DNA from: Curtobacterium sp. MCSS17_007
GTDB lineage: Bacteria > Actinomycetota > Actinomycetes > Actinomycetales > Microbacteriaceae
DNA: 64,000 bases
Assembly (NCBI RefSeq): GCF_003234175.2
Contig: NZ_CP126257.1
Span: 310,001-374,000 of the forward strand
Direction: 5' to 3'
The notes under the pieces: generated by a model
What the model was told of the DNA's origin: nothing
What the model saw: only the letters and a program-made list of their open reading frames with translations
The model's database searches: none
Position numbers and translations under genes: made by a program
Shown: in pieces, positions 33,623 to 42,220 of the stretch
Position numbering within the stretch: position 1 is the first letter of the stretch
How the letters are laid out: every line of letters begins with the position of its first letter

Positions 33623-35030
33623 TCCGCAGCACACCGGCCCGCTCCGCCGCCGCCCGCGTGACCGGTACCGCCGACGGCTCGTCGCATCGCTCACCGTGTT
33701 CGTCCTGGTCGGCGCTGTCGCCGCCGTCGTGGGCGCCCAGCAGGGGCCCCGTCTGCGCGACGTGACCTACGACCCGACCGGGCTCGTCACGCGGCCGGCA
33801 CAGCGCGTCATCCTCACCGCGAACCAGGCCCTGCAGCGCGTGTCGGCCGACGCGGTCACCGTCACGCCGTCGGCACCGCACACCGTCACGTCGAGCGGCA
33901 ACACGATCGCCGTCGAGTTCGCCGGGCCGCTCGACTACGACCGCTCGTACGAGATCGCGGTGGCCGGGGTCCGCGCGCCCGGGCAGCCCGCCACCTCGGA
34001 GCTCCGCACGACGATCACGACGGGGAGCACCGACGTCCTCGCGCTCGTGCCGGGTCCCTCGGGCGGGAAGGACCGGATCGTGCGCCGGTCCCTCGACGCC
34101 GGTGGGGCCACCACCGTCTACGAGGCGACGGGCATCACGGAGTACGCCCGGCTCGGACGCTCGCTCGTCGTCGTGCGCGGTCGGGACGGGAGCTCGACCG
34201 TCGAGATCGTCCCGCTCGCCGGCGGCGTGCAGGACGACACCACGCCCGTCGAACGACTGACGCTCCCCACGGCCGACGGACGCGTGACCGCCCTGCACGT
34301 CGCCGACGACGGCGCGTCGTTCGGGTTCGAGTACGCCGACACGTCGACCGGGCAGTCGCGCAACGTCGGGCTCTACGTCGTGGACATGACCGGCACGCAC
34401 CTGCCGACCGCGATCGCCGCGGACGGGAAGCCCGCCACGGGCGCCGTCCCGATGACCGTCGCGCAGTGGGCGTACGTGCCCCGCACCGAGAGCGCCCTGG
34501 TACGGACCGGTTCGGACGACCTGGTGCTCGTCGACATGAGCGGACGGAACGACCCGGTCCGGCTCGGCAGCGCCACGTACCTGCACGGGTTCGTCGGCAC
34601 CGGCACCACGGCCGTGGTCGAGACCGGCACGGGCATCGTCCGCCTCGACCTGACCGACGGCGACCGGACCGCCATCGCGGCGCCCGACGGCAGCACCGAC
34701 GCGCCCTACCTCGGTCGGATCGCCCAGCTCGGCGACGACACCTACGTGCGGGTGGTGGGCGACGTGCGGGCGGACGGCACCCTCGCCCAGCGGATCGTGC
34801 GGGTGGAGGGGAGTCGCGCCTCCCGGCTGCCCGTGCAGGTGCCGGAGGACGCGAGCGTCACCGCGGTCTGCCCGTCACCGAACAGCCAGTTCCTCGCCGT
34901 CGCGACCGCGTCGGCGTCGAGCGACCTGGTCAGCATCGTCGACGCGACGTCCGGCGCGCTCGAGGCGAGTGTGCAGGCGTCGTCGGTGGACTGGTGCGGC
35001 GCCCTGCCCTCCGGTGACGAGGTGGGCTGA
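33612..35030 (+). CDS. Membrane-anchored Ig-like/beta-propeller protein, function unknown
   Basis: A 472-residue protein with an N-terminal Arg-rich stretch, one transmembrane helix (about 22-42) and a large extracytoplasmic part. An Ig-like segment (about 45-135) is followed by repeating beta-strand blocks that look like a propeller (about 140-465), including RLTLPTADGRVTALHVADDG and SPNSQFLAVATAS. I do not recognise a family. ATG at 33612 overlaps the preceding gene by 11 bases, so it belongs to the permease operon and may be a surface partner of it. Confidence 0.75.
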   Translation: MSTDPQHTGPLRRRPRDRYRRRLVASLTVFVLVGAVAAVVGAQQGPRLRDVTYDPTGLVTRPAQRVILTANQALQRVSADAVTVTPSAPHTVTSSGNTIAVEFAGPLDYDRSYEIAVAGVRAPGQPATSELRTTITTGSTDVLALVPGPSGGKDRIVRRSLDAGGATTVYEATGITEYARLGRSLVVVRGRDGSSTVEIVPLAGGVQDDTTPVERLTLPTADGRVTALHVADDGASFGFEYADTSTGQSRNVGLYVVDMTGTHLPTAIAADGKPATGAVPMTVAQWAYVPRTESALVRTGSDDLVLVDMSGRNDPVRLGSATYLHGFVGTGTTAVVETGTGIVRLDLTDGDRTAIAAPDGSTDAPYLGRIAQLGDDTYVRVVGDVRADGTLAQRIVRVEGSRASRLPVQVPEDASVTAVCPSPNSQFLAVATASASSDLVSIVDATSGALEASVQASSVDWCGALPSGDEVG

Positions 35031-35045
35031 CGGGGCCGCTCGGCG

Positions 35046-36005
35046 TCAGCGACGCAGCGTCTGCTTCGGGTACTCGCCGAACCGGCGCAGGTACTCCCCG
35101 GAGAACCGGCCCATGTGGGTGAAGCCCCAGCGGGCCGCCACCTCGGCGACGGACGCCGATCCGGGTTCGGCGCGGAGCAGGTCGTCGTGCGCGCGCCGCA
35201 GCCGGACCTCGCGCAGGTACTGCATCGGCGTCCGGTCGAGCGTCCGCTGGAACGACTCCTGCAGGCCCCGCACGCTCAGGTCGGCGGCACGGGCGATGTC
35301 GGACACCGTCAGTGGTTCGTGGGCACGGGCGTGGATGGTCTCGACGGCAGCACGCATCCGGGCGTTGCGGTGCTCGCCCCATGCTGTCGGTGCCGGTTCA
35401 CCGTGGAAGCGGTACATGTCGAGCAGGGCGCGCACGACGTCGCGCTGCGACTCGTGCCACGCCAGCGACGACGCGCCCTCGTCCCGCAGCGCGCGCACCG
35501 ACGACGCGACCGAGGCGCGCCAGCGCTCCACGGAGGCGGGGGTGGGCGGCGTGAACCGGTCGAACGCGAGCGTGCCGTCGACCAGGTACCGCTCGGCGGC
35601 GACGTCGAGCACGAGCTCACGGTCGAGGTGCACGAGCCGCTGGTCCCAGTCGCGGTAGTCCATGTCGAACCGCTGCTCGATGGGGAAGAGCACCGGCACG
35701 CCGTGCTCCATGCGGACGGCGTTGCGCCCGGTGTCGACGGTCGCCGATCCGGCGTCGATCCACTGGACGACGACCTCGCCCTCCACGGCGACGTCGCCGC
35801 GGAGGTTGCCGTGCATCTGGGATCGACGGATGCTCATGCGCTCGTCGCCGATCGCGACGTAGCGGTACCAGAAGTCGTCGTCGACGCGGGCGGAGTGCCA
35901 GGCCTTGCCGGCGTACATCCCGGCCAGGTCGGCGATCGCCTTGTCGGTGTCGTTGCCGGACACCGACACCAGGGAGCGGATTCCCTCGTTCGTCGTGTTG
36001 TCCAT
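35046..36005 (-). CDS. AraC-family transcriptional regulator
   Basis: A 319-residue regulator. The N-terminal domain (about 20-200) looks like the AraC-binding-like/ArpU-type sensor of EutR/FeaR relatives. The C-terminal double helix-turn-helix spans about 215-318 with LTVSDIARAADLSVRGLQES and a second motif ending GRFSGEYLRRFGEYP. ATG at 36005 is the first start. It converges with the permease operon across 15 bases. Its target is unknown; the alcohol dehydrogenase upstream is on the same strand and could be a target. Confidence 0.88.
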   Translation of the reverse strand: MDNTTNEGIRSLVSVSGNDTDKAIADLAGMYAGKAWHSARVDDDFWYRYVAIGDERMSIRRSQMHGNLRGDVAVEGEVVVQWIDAGSATVDTGRNAVRMEHGVPVLFPIEQRFDMDYRDWDQRLVHLDRELVLDVAAERYLVDGTLAFDRFTPPTPASVERWRASVASSVRALRDEGASSLAWHESQRDVVRALLDMYRFHGEPAPTAWGEHRNARMRAAVETIHARAHEPLTVSDIARAADLSVRGLQESFQRTLDRTPMQYLREVRLRRAHDDLLRAEPGSASVAEVAARWGFTHMGRFSGEYLRRFGEYPKQTLRR

Positions 36006-36110
36006 CGTTCAAGCCTCTCGCGCTCCGGGGACAGTGGCGGCGTACCGCGTGACGCGGACCGTTCGCTCGCGTTCTGCGGACAAGGCTCGCGTGGATCGCA
36101 CAGGACGACG

Positions 36111-36150
36111 GACGGGAGGCGTGGCACCTGCTGGCACCGCGCCTCCCGTC
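36111..36150 (-). repeat. Dispersed GGAGGCGCGG hairpin, copy 3 (probable terminator)
   Basis: GACGGGAGGCGTGG pairs with CCGCGCCTCCCGTC with one mismatch. It lies downstream of the alcohol dehydrogenase gene and upstream of the AraC gene. Confidence 0.75.
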
Positions 36151-36213
36151 ACGTGGGTGGTTACCCGCTCCACTCGGGTGACCGGAGCCGCTGGCCTGCG
36201 GCGTACCGGCCCG

Positions 36214-37260
36214 TCAGGCCAGGGTGGCCGCGTCGATGACGAAGCGGTACCGGACGTCCGAGGCGAGCACGCGCTCGTAGGCCTCGTTGATGCGGTCGGC
36301 GCTGATGAGCTCGGTCTCCGGCAGGATGCCGTGCTCGGCGCAGAAGTCGAGCATCTCCTGGGTCTCGGCGATGCCACCGATGTTCGACCCGGCGAAGGTG
36401 CGACGGGCGCCGATGAGCGAGAACACCGGGACCTCGAGCGGCTCCGAGGGGGCGCCGACGTTGACGAGCGCGCCGTCGACCTTGAGCAGGCCGAGGTACG
36501 ACGACAGCGGGATCTTCGCCGAGACCGTGTTGATGATGAGGTCGAACGAGCCGCGCAGGCGCTCGAACGTCTCCGGGTCCTTCGTCGCGTGGTGGGCGAC
36601 CGCGCCGAAGCGCAGCGAGTCCTGCTCCTTGGCGGTGGTCTGCGACAGGACCGTCACCTCGGCGCCGAGCGCCGCGGCGATCTTGACGCCCATGTGACCG
36701 AGACCGCCGAGGCCGACGATCGCGACCTTCTTGCCCGGGCCGGCACCCCAGTGGTGCAGTGGCGAGTACAGGGTGATGCCGGCGCACAGCAGCGGTGCGA
36801 CCTTCTCGATGTCGAGCGACTCGGGGACGCAGAGGACGAAGTCCTCGTTCACCACGACGGCCTCGGAGTAGCCGCCCTGGGTGATCGAGCCGTCCGCGGG
36901 GTCCTTGCTCGCGTAGGTCTGGGTGTTGCCCTCCAGGCAGTACTGCTCCTGGCCGGCACGGCACTGCTCGCACTCGCCGCAGGAGTTCACCATGCATCCG
37001 ACGCCGACACGGTCGCCGACCCGGTGCTTCGTGACGTCGCTGCCGACGGCGGAGACGTGCCCGACGATCTCGTGGCCGACGACCTGCGGGTACTGGATCT
37101 GGCCCCACTCGCCGCGGACGGTGTGGATGTCCGAGTGGCAGATGCCGGCGTAGGCGATGTCGATCTCGACGTCGTTCGGGCCGAGGTCACGGCGGGTGAT
37201 GGTGGTCTTGACGAGCGGCTCGGTGGCCGACGGTGCCGCGTACGCGTTGACGGTGCGCAT
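36214..37260 (-). CDS. Zinc-dependent NAD(P) alcohol dehydrogenase (YahK/CAD-like)
   Basis: A 348-residue medium-chain dehydrogenase. Catalytic zinc ligands are in GICHSDIH and GHEIVGHV; the structural zinc site is [15 protein letters not shown]; the cofactor-binding turn is GLGGLGHMG. The sequence is close to the cinnamyl-alcohol-dehydrogenase-like branch (YahK/AdhC), which reduces a broad range of aldehydes with NADPH. ATG at 37260 follows GAGGAGACCA; the frame open to 37440 upstream is shadow. It is a single-gene unit ended by the repeat hairpin. Confidence 0.93.
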   Translation of the reverse strand: MRTVNAYAAPSATEPLVKTTITRRDLGPNDVEIDIAYAGICHSDIHTVRGEWGQIQYPQVVGHEIVGHVSAVGSDVTKHRVGDRVGVGCMVNSCGECEQCRAGQEQYCLEGNTQTYASKDPADGSITQGGYSEAVVVNEDFVLCVPESLDIEKVAPLLCAGITLYSPLHHWGAGPGKKVAIVGLGGLGHMGVKIAAALGAEVTVLSQTTAKEQDSLRFGAVAHHATKDPETFERLRGSFDLIINTVSAKIPLSSYLGLLKVDGALVNVGAPSEPLEVPVFSLIGARRTFAGSNIGGIAETQEMLDFCAEHGILPETELISADRINEAYERVLASDVRYRFVIDAATLA

Positions 37261-37405
37261 TGGTCTCCTCGTGGGGGTGCTTCTCGGGTCGGGTGCGACC
37301 CGCACACCAGTGTGGTCCCGCGCTCCCGGGACAGGGAGGTTGCGATGGGGTCCCCCTCGTGGCGCCGCGCGGGCGCGTCGGCACGCGTGCCGCGGCGTCG
37401 CGGCG

Positions 37406-38089
37406 TTACCCCTCGGCACCGGTGTCGTCGTCGCGTGCACCGACCGGCTTCGACTCGGGCGAGCCGCGCTCCCGCAGGTACACCGAGAGCACGACCATGC
37501 TCCCGACGGCCAGGAACTCGGACTGCCAGTTCTGCAGTGTCCGGTTCCAGAAGTCGGCGCTGGTCACGTAGCCGGTCCAGGTGACCGGCGGCTCCAGTGA
37601 CGCGAGCTGCTGCTCGTCGAAGGCGACCGTCCCCGCGACGGACTGTGCGAGCCAGGACAGCACGAACACCGACCCCATCACGACGAGGAGCGAGTGCGAG
37701 AAGAGCGCCTGGCGCAGCCCGCTGACGGCGGCCCACCGCGGGGAGTCGGGCCGGGCGGCGGTGCCCACCTCCTGGTCGCGGTCGGACTCGCGGCCGATCT
37801 GCGACGGCTCCTTCGACTCCGGGGACCCGCGTTGCACGAACCAGACGGTCGCCCAGATGTAGAGCAGGAACTGCAGGTACTCCGACTGCCAGTTCTCCGC
37901 CACGTCCGTCGAGAACGACGACGACGTGACGTACTCCGGCCAGCCGATCGGCAGGAGCCCGTCGGCGGCCTGCTCGTCGTTGAACGCGGCCCACCCGGCG
38001 AACGACTGCCCGACGAGAGCGAGCAGGAAGAGCGCCCCGAAGAACAGGCTCAGGGAGTTCTCGCGGACGAAGGAACGCACGCGCGTCAC
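37406..38089 (-). CDS. Internally duplicated membrane protein (DUF6766-like)
   Basis: A 227-residue protein made of two similar halves (about 8-95 and 125-215). Each has a helix with LVGQSFAG or WLAQSVAG, a FNDEQ or FDEQQ motif, a G-Y-V-T-S turn, then [11 protein letters not shown] or [11 protein letters not shown], a second helix, and the ending RGSPESK. I recall DUF6766 for this family; function is unknown. GTG at 38089 overlaps the stop of the 27-residue gene upstream (GTGA), so it is translated from a three-gene mRNA. Confidence 0.8.
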   Translation of the reverse strand: MTRVRSFVRENSLSLFFGALFLLALVGQSFAGWAAFNDEQAADGLLPIGWPEYVTSSSFSTDVAENWQSEYLQFLLYIWATVWFVQRGSPESKEPSQIGRESDRDQEVGTAARPDSPRWAAVSGLRQALFSHSLLVVMGSVFVLSWLAQSVAGTVAFDEQQLASLEPPVTWTGYVTSADFWNRTLQNWQSEFLAVGSMVVLSVYLRERGSPESKPVGARDDDTGAEG

Positions 38090-38169
38090 CGTCCCAGCAG
38101 CCCGACGGTCAGGGAACAGGCGAGGCCGACGGCGATCACGACCACGTACGCGATGTACACCTTCCGCAT
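38086..38169 (-). CDS. 27-residue single-helix microprotein
   Basis: ATG at 38169 opens 27 codons: a short basic N terminus (MRKVYIAY) followed by one hydrophobic helix VVVIAVGLACSLTVGLLG. A GGGAG ribosome site lies upstream, inside the end of the lipoprotein gene. It begins one base after the lipoprotein stop and its stop overlaps the next start as GTGA. That tight linkage on both sides is the main evidence that it is real. It may be a membrane peptide that helps the duplicated membrane protein, or a coupling leader; neither is known. Confidence 0.6.
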   Translation of the reverse strand: MRKVYIAYVVVIAVGLACSLTVGLLGR

Positions 38170-38170
38170 C

Positions 38171-38596
38171 TCAGCTCCCGTCCACCGTGCACTCGTAGGG
38201 CGCGTCGGGCACGGACCGGCACCCTGCCGCCCGCACGAGCCAGGAGTCCCCGGAGCGCGCGAGGAACACCGCGTGGTGGTCGGACTCGACGATCGCAGCC
38301 CGTCCGTACACCTGCGTGCGGCCGTCCTCGGGAGTCGGGAGGTCGAGGGTCGTCACGCCCTCGGCGCACGGGCTCCCGGTCCGGTCCTCGACGTCCGTCC
38401 GCGCGTCCGGCACGAGCAGGGCACACGCGGCGCGACCGTCCCCGTGTCGGACGTCGCGGAGGAACCGGTCGGCGGTGGCCATGGCGTCCACGCGGGTGCT
38501 GCCGCCGGCGCTGCACCCCGTCAGCGCGAGCACGAGCACGGCGGCAGCACCGGCCACGGTGGTGGTGGTCACTCGGCTCTTGGGCGTCGATCGCAT
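38171..38596 (-). CDS. Small lipoprotein, function unknown
   Basis: A 141-residue exported lipoprotein. The signal peptide ends in the lipobox LTGC (lipidated C27). The mature part of about 115 residues resembles NTF2-like folds: FLRDVRHGDGRAACALLVPDA at its start, then several strands, with four cysteines that could form disulfides. ATG at 38596 gives a normal n-region. It leads an operon with a 27-residue membrane peptide and a duplicated membrane protein. Similar small NTF2-like lipoproteins occur in actinobacterial stress operons; no specific role is claimed. Confidence 0.78.
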   Translation of the reverse strand: MRSTPKSRVTTTTVAGAAAVLVLALTGCSAGGSTRVDAMATADRFLRDVRHGDGRAACALLVPDARTDVEDRTGSPCAEGVTTLDLPTPEDGRTQVYGRAAIVESDHHAVFLARSGDSWLVRAAGCRSVPDAPYECTVDGS

Positions 38597-38693
38597 GCCA
38601 TCGGAGTACCGCAGCGGCGCTCGGAGGTCGCTCGGGGACCGCGTGGATCGGGCAGGACGGGCGGCGCGACCGCGGCGAGCGCCGGCGCCGTCG

Positions 38694-39752
38694 TCAGCCG
38701 ACGAGCCGCGCCAGCCGCTGCCCCGCGATCGTCGCGAAGCGCAGCGGGTCGCGGAGGGCGTCGTCCGGCTCGCCGGTGGTCTGCGTCGCGAGCACCACGA
38801 GGGAGGCCGCGGCGTCGAAGTCGTCGAGCGGTGCCTCGACCTCGCCCGCGACCAGGAGCACCCGCGCACCCGGGGCGTGCTCCGCGGCGAGTGCGCGCAC
38901 CGCCGTCGGCACCTTCCCCGCGGCGCTCTGCTCGTCGTAGCGGCCCTCGCCCGTGACCACGACGTCCGCGCCCTCGAGCAGCGTGGGCAGCTCGAGCACG
39001 TCCGCGACCGCCCGGGCTCCCGGTGCGAGCGTCGCGCCCCACGCGAGCAGCCCGAACCCGACGCCGCCCGCAGCGCCGGCACCGGGTGTCGCGGGGTCGA
39101 CACCGGGGAAGCGCCGTGCCCAGTCGGCGAGCCGTTCCTCCAGGGCCGGTGCCTCCTCGGGTCCCACGCCCTTCTGCGGTCCGAACACGGCGACCGCGCC
39201 CTCGGGCCCGAGCAGTGGTGCCGTGACGTCGGTCAGCACGACGACGCCGCCCGCCGGCACGGCTCGGAGCGCGCCGCGATCGATCCCCTCGTCACGCACG
39301 ACCAGTCCGAGCGCCTCGAGCACCGGGCGCCCGCCGTCCGTCGACGCGCTGCCGCCGATGCCCAGAACGAGCCCGGTCGCGCCGGCGTCGAGCGCCGCTG
39401 CGATCGCCTCGCCGAACCCCCGGCTGGTCGCCGTCCCCGGGAGCAGGTCACCGCCGAGCAGCGGCAGCCCGCTCGTCGCCGCGAGCTCGACGACCGCACG
39501 ACCGTCCGGCAGCCGGAGCCAGTGGGTGTCGACCGGCGTACCGGCCGGTCCGGTCACCGTCACGGGCACGCGTTCGCTGCCCGGTACCGCCGCTGCGAAG
39601 GCGTCGATGGTGCCCTCGCCCCCGTCGGCCATCGGCACGGTGACGACGTCGTCGTCCGGTCGTTCGTCGAGCCACCCCGCGCGGACCGCCGCGGCGGTGT
39701 CGGCCGCTGACGCGGTGCCCTTCAGGGAGTCGGGAGCGATGACGACGCGCAC
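38694..39752 (-). CDS. Glycerate kinase
   Basis: A 352-residue type-II glycerate kinase (GarK/GlxK family) that phosphorylates D-glycerate, usually to 2-phosphoglycerate. It starts VVIAPDSLKGTASA, then VPMADGGEGTIDAF, GIGGSASTDGG and VVTGEGRYDEQSAAGK, all hallmark segments. GTG at 39752 is preceded six bases away by TACGGT, a leaderless arrangement. No glyoxylate-carboligase or garD genes are nearby, so the pathway context is not visible. Confidence 0.92.
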   Translation of the reverse strand: MRVVIAPDSLKGTASAADTAAAVRAGWLDERPDDDVVTVPMADGGEGTIDAFAAAVPGSERVPVTVTGPAGTPVDTHWLRLPDGRAVVELAATSGLPLLGGDLLPGTATSRGFGEAIAAALDAGATGLVLGIGGSASTDGGRPVLEALGLVVRDEGIDRGALRAVPAGGVVVLTDVTAPLLGPEGAVAVFGPQKGVGPEEAPALEERLADWARRFPGVDPATPGAGAAGGVGFGLLAWGATLAPGARAVADVLELPTLLEGADVVVTGEGRYDEQSAAGKVPTAVRALAAEHAPGARVLLVAGEVEAPLDDFDAAASLVVLATQTTGEPDDALRDPLRFATIAGQRLARLVG

Positions 39753-39758
39753 CGCTCC

Positions 39759-39764
39759 ACCGTA
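39759..39764 (-). promoter_or_regulatory. -10 hexamer TACGGT (minus strand), glycerate kinase
   Basis: Read on the minus strand, TACGGT lies six bases before GTG at 39752. Confidence 0.45.
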
Positions 39765-39790
39765 GCGGGGTGGGCGCGCGGACCCCGACG

Positions 39791-40891
39791 TCAGAGGGCG
39801 AAGCGCGGGTGCGGATCCCCGCCCGTCGCCAGGTCGGCGACGAGTTCGCCGAGGAGCGGCGCGAACTTGAACCCGTGCCCGGAGAACCCGGTCGCGACCG
39901 TGAGCGGGCCACGGCGGTCGACGACGAAGTCCTCGTCGGGGGTGGTGTCGTAGAGGCAGCTGATGAAGGTCGGACGGGTCGCGTCGACGCCCGGCACGTA
40001 CCGAGCCACGTACGCCTGCAGCCGCTCGGCCTCGGCTGCCACCGGCAGGTGGTCGCGGGCGTCCGGGTCGACGACCGGCCCGGTACCGTGGAAGCCGACC
40101 TTGACCCCCTCGCCGGGCGTGAGGAGTCCGTACACGTCGTCGCCGTCGGCCCAGTGCACGAACGACGGCCACGCCTGGTCCGGCAGGCGGCTGGGGAAGT
40201 GCGCGGGTTGCTCCTGCGTGACACGGACGGCCGGGAGGCGCGCCCCGCGTTCCGCGAGCACCCCACCCACCAGCGTGGGCGCCCAGGACCCCACGGCGGC
40301 CACGACGCTCCGCGCGCGGACCGCGGTGTCGTCGCCGAGCACGACGGTGAGGTCGTCGCCGTGGTCCTCGATGCCGACGACCCGCGTGTCGAACCGGAGC
40401 TCGGCGAGGCCCGTCCGCTCGGCCAGGGTGAGGAAGAGCTCGATCGCGGCGGCGGAGCGGATGCGTCCGGCCGTCGCGTGCGTCAGGACGTGGCCCTCGA
40501 AGGCGATGCCGGGCCAGCGGGCCGCGGCGTCCTGCGGGGTGAGTGTCTCGTGGGCGATGCCCGCGTCGGACAGCGCTGCGGCGATCGCGTCGACGACCTC
40601 GGGGCGGCCGTGGTCGACGGCGCCCGTCCGGTCGAGCAGCGTCGTGCCGGACGTCGCCTCGAGTGCCTCCCAGAGCGCCAGTGCCCGGGTCGTCAGCGCG
40701 ACGTACTCCGGGTCCGTGTAGCCCTGCCGGAAGATGCGGGTCGCGCCGTGCGACGAGCCCTCGTGGTGCCCGCGCCCGTGCTGCTCGACGAGCAGGACAC
40801 GCTCGCCGCGTGCGGTCAGCGCGTGCGCCGTCGCGGCCCCGACGACCCCGCCGCCGATGACCAGGTGTCCGTCGAGCCGGGTGTCGTCCAT
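39791..40891 (-). CDS. Monomeric sarcosine oxidase / N-methyltryptophan oxidase-like flavoenzyme
   Basis: A 366-residue FAD-dependent amine oxidase. The N-terminal dinucleotide fold is HLVIGGGVVGAATAHAL with VLLVEQHGRGHHEGSSHG, and the C-terminal segments SCLYDTTPDEDF and GFSGHGFKFAP match the SolA/MSOX group; the cysteine in SCLYD corresponds to the residue that binds FAD covalently. It probably oxidises an N-methyl amino acid, giving formaldehyde and H2O2. ATG at 40891 follows TACGCT (minus strand) by six bases. The next upstream gene on the same strand encodes the BLUF-TetR regulator. Confidence 0.9.
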   Translation of the reverse strand: MDDTRLDGHLVIGGGVVGAATAHALTARGERVLLVEQHGRGHHEGSSHGATRIFRQGYTDPEYVALTTRALALWEALEATSGTTLLDRTGAVDHGRPEVVDAIAAALSDAGIAHETLTPQDAAARWPGIAFEGHVLTHATAGRIRSAAAIELFLTLAERTGLAELRFDTRVVGIEDHGDDLTVVLGDDTAVRARSVVAAVGSWAPTLVGGVLAERGARLPAVRVTQEQPAHFPSRLPDQAWPSFVHWADGDDVYGLLTPGEGVKVGFHGTGPVVDPDARDHLPVAAEAERLQAYVARYVPGVDATRPTFISCLYDTTPDEDFVVDRRGPLTVATGFSGHGFKFAPLLGELVADLATGGDPHPRFAL

Positions 40892-40897
40892 CCCGGC

Positions 40898-40903
40898 AGC
40901 GTA
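40898..40903 (-). promoter_or_regulatory. -10 hexamer TACGCT (minus strand), flavin oxidase
   Basis: Read on the minus strand, TACGCT lies six bases before the ATG at 40891. Confidence 0.45.
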
Positions 40904-40982
40904 GTGGCCCGGCCCGGTCAGCCGACCGGCACCGTCTCCCGGCGCTCCTGCTGCCACGCGGCGGCCGGAGCGGCGCTCTCCG

Positions 40983-42035
40983 CTACCGGGTGCCCGCGAC
41001 CGGGATGTCCCAGTAGGTGGGCTGCTCGTACTGCTCGGACCAGCCGCGCCGCATCCGGGTCGCCGCCCGGTCGAAGGCGTCGACCACGTCGGTGTCGTCG
41101 GTGAGGAGCGCCTGCAGGCGGAGCCCGTCGTAGAGCGCGAGCAGCTGCTGCGACCCGCGCACCGGGTCCATGGTCGCGGGCTCCCGGCCGGTCCGGACGT
41201 CCTCGGCGAGCGCGTGGCGGACCACCTCGCGGAACTCCCGGTACGCGGACCGGTAGTAGTCGGCGCCGTCGGCGGAGGGGTCGGTCGCGACGGTGAGGCT
41301 CGACGCGACCAGCCGCATGAGCGCCGGCTCCTCGGCGTGCGCCGCGAGCAGGGCGTGCAGGTACGCGACCGTGCCCTTCTCGGCGGCGAGCGGCTGCAAC
41401 GGTATCGAGACGGCACGGGTCCAGCGCATCACGGTCGCCGCCAGCAGTGCGTGCCGGCTCGGGAAGAGCTCGGTGATCTGCGCGGTCGTCATCCCGCAGC
41501 GCTCGGCGACCGCCTCGACGGAGAACCGGGACACGCCGCCGTCGTGGATGACGGCGATGGCCCCGTTGATCGCGCGGGTCTTCGGCGCCTCGTCGGCGAT
41601 GGTCTGCTGCGACGTGAGGGGTGCGAGCGGGTGCTTGCGGAACCACTCGAGCAGCCCCTTCGCGCGGGATGCCGCGCCGCTGGGGTCGGTGGGACGGCCC
41701 GGCGCGAAGAGGTCGCTGAACCCCGGGACCTCCTGCATGAGGGGGTCGAGGGACTGGAACGCCATCGACCAGTCGGGGAAGGACCGCTGCTGGATCGTCT
41801 CGTCGAGCAGGACCCGGACGTTCGTGTGCCGGGGGTCGGCCCGGACCTGCTCGAACCGGGCGTGCACGACGTCGTCCTCGCCCTCGAGGATCCCGATGCA
41901 GTTGTCGCCCTTGTGCGCGAGCATCCCGGTCACGCCGAGTCGCGTGTTCTTCTCGCGGCCGACGGCGAGGATCTGCGCGAGCTCCGAGTCCGTGATCGGA
42001 CGGGTCTGCGTGCTGGTGTAGACGAGTGAGCGCAT
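40983..42035 (-). CDS. BLUF-domain/TetR-type fusion regulator
   Basis: A 350-residue protein. Residues 1-95 are a BLUF flavin photoreceptor domain: LVYTS with Y6, EKNTRLGVTGML with N30, ILEG at 49-52, ADPRHTNV, and FPDWSMAF with W89 and M91. The glutamine needed for the BLUF photocycle (pattern F-x-Q-x-LEG) is glycine, G48, here. After a linker, residues about 155-200 form a TetR-type helix-turn-helix (FSVEAVAERCGMTTAQITEL), followed by a helical TetR C-terminal domain. It probably controls transcription in response to light, redox or flavin state; the missing Gln makes normal photochemistry doubtful. ATG at 42035 follows AAGGAGAAAG. Confidence 0.85.
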   Translation of the reverse strand: MRSLVYTSTQTRPITDSELAQILAVGREKNTRLGVTGMLAHKGDNCIGILEGEDDVVHARFEQVRADPRHTNVRVLLDETIQQRSFPDWSMAFQSLDPLMQEVPGFSDLFAPGRPTDPSGAASRAKGLLEWFRKHPLAPLTSQQTIADEAPKTRAINGAIAVIHDGGVSRFSVEAVAERCGMTTAQITELFPSRHALLAATVMRWTRAVSIPLQPLAAEKGTVAYLHALLAAHAEEPALMRLVASSLTVATDPSADGADYYRSAYREFREVVRHALAEDVRTGREPATMDPVRGSQQLLALYDGLRLQALLTDDTDVVDAFDRAATRMRRGWSEQYEQPTYWDIPVAGTR

Positions 42036-42152
42036 CTGCTTTCTCCTTGTTGCACGGAGCGCGGTGCTCCCGGTCCGAGTCAAGACGGCTGCGCGCCGTC
42101 GGGCAAGCCCCACGTTCGGGAACCGGAGCGTGCCGCCCGGTGCCGACGACGA

Positions 42153-42193
42153 CGAGGGCCGGGTCCGCACGTCTCGTGCGGACCCGGCCCTCG
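42153..42193 (-). terminator. Perfect 19-bp hairpin after the IPT protein gene
   Basis: CGAGGGCCGGGTCCGCACG, loop TCT, then the exact complement. It lies 28 bases past the stop at 42221 on the minus strand and separates it from the BLUF gene. Confidence 0.85.
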
Positions 42194-42220
42194 CAGCAGG
42201 TGACCGGCGCGGGTCGCTGG

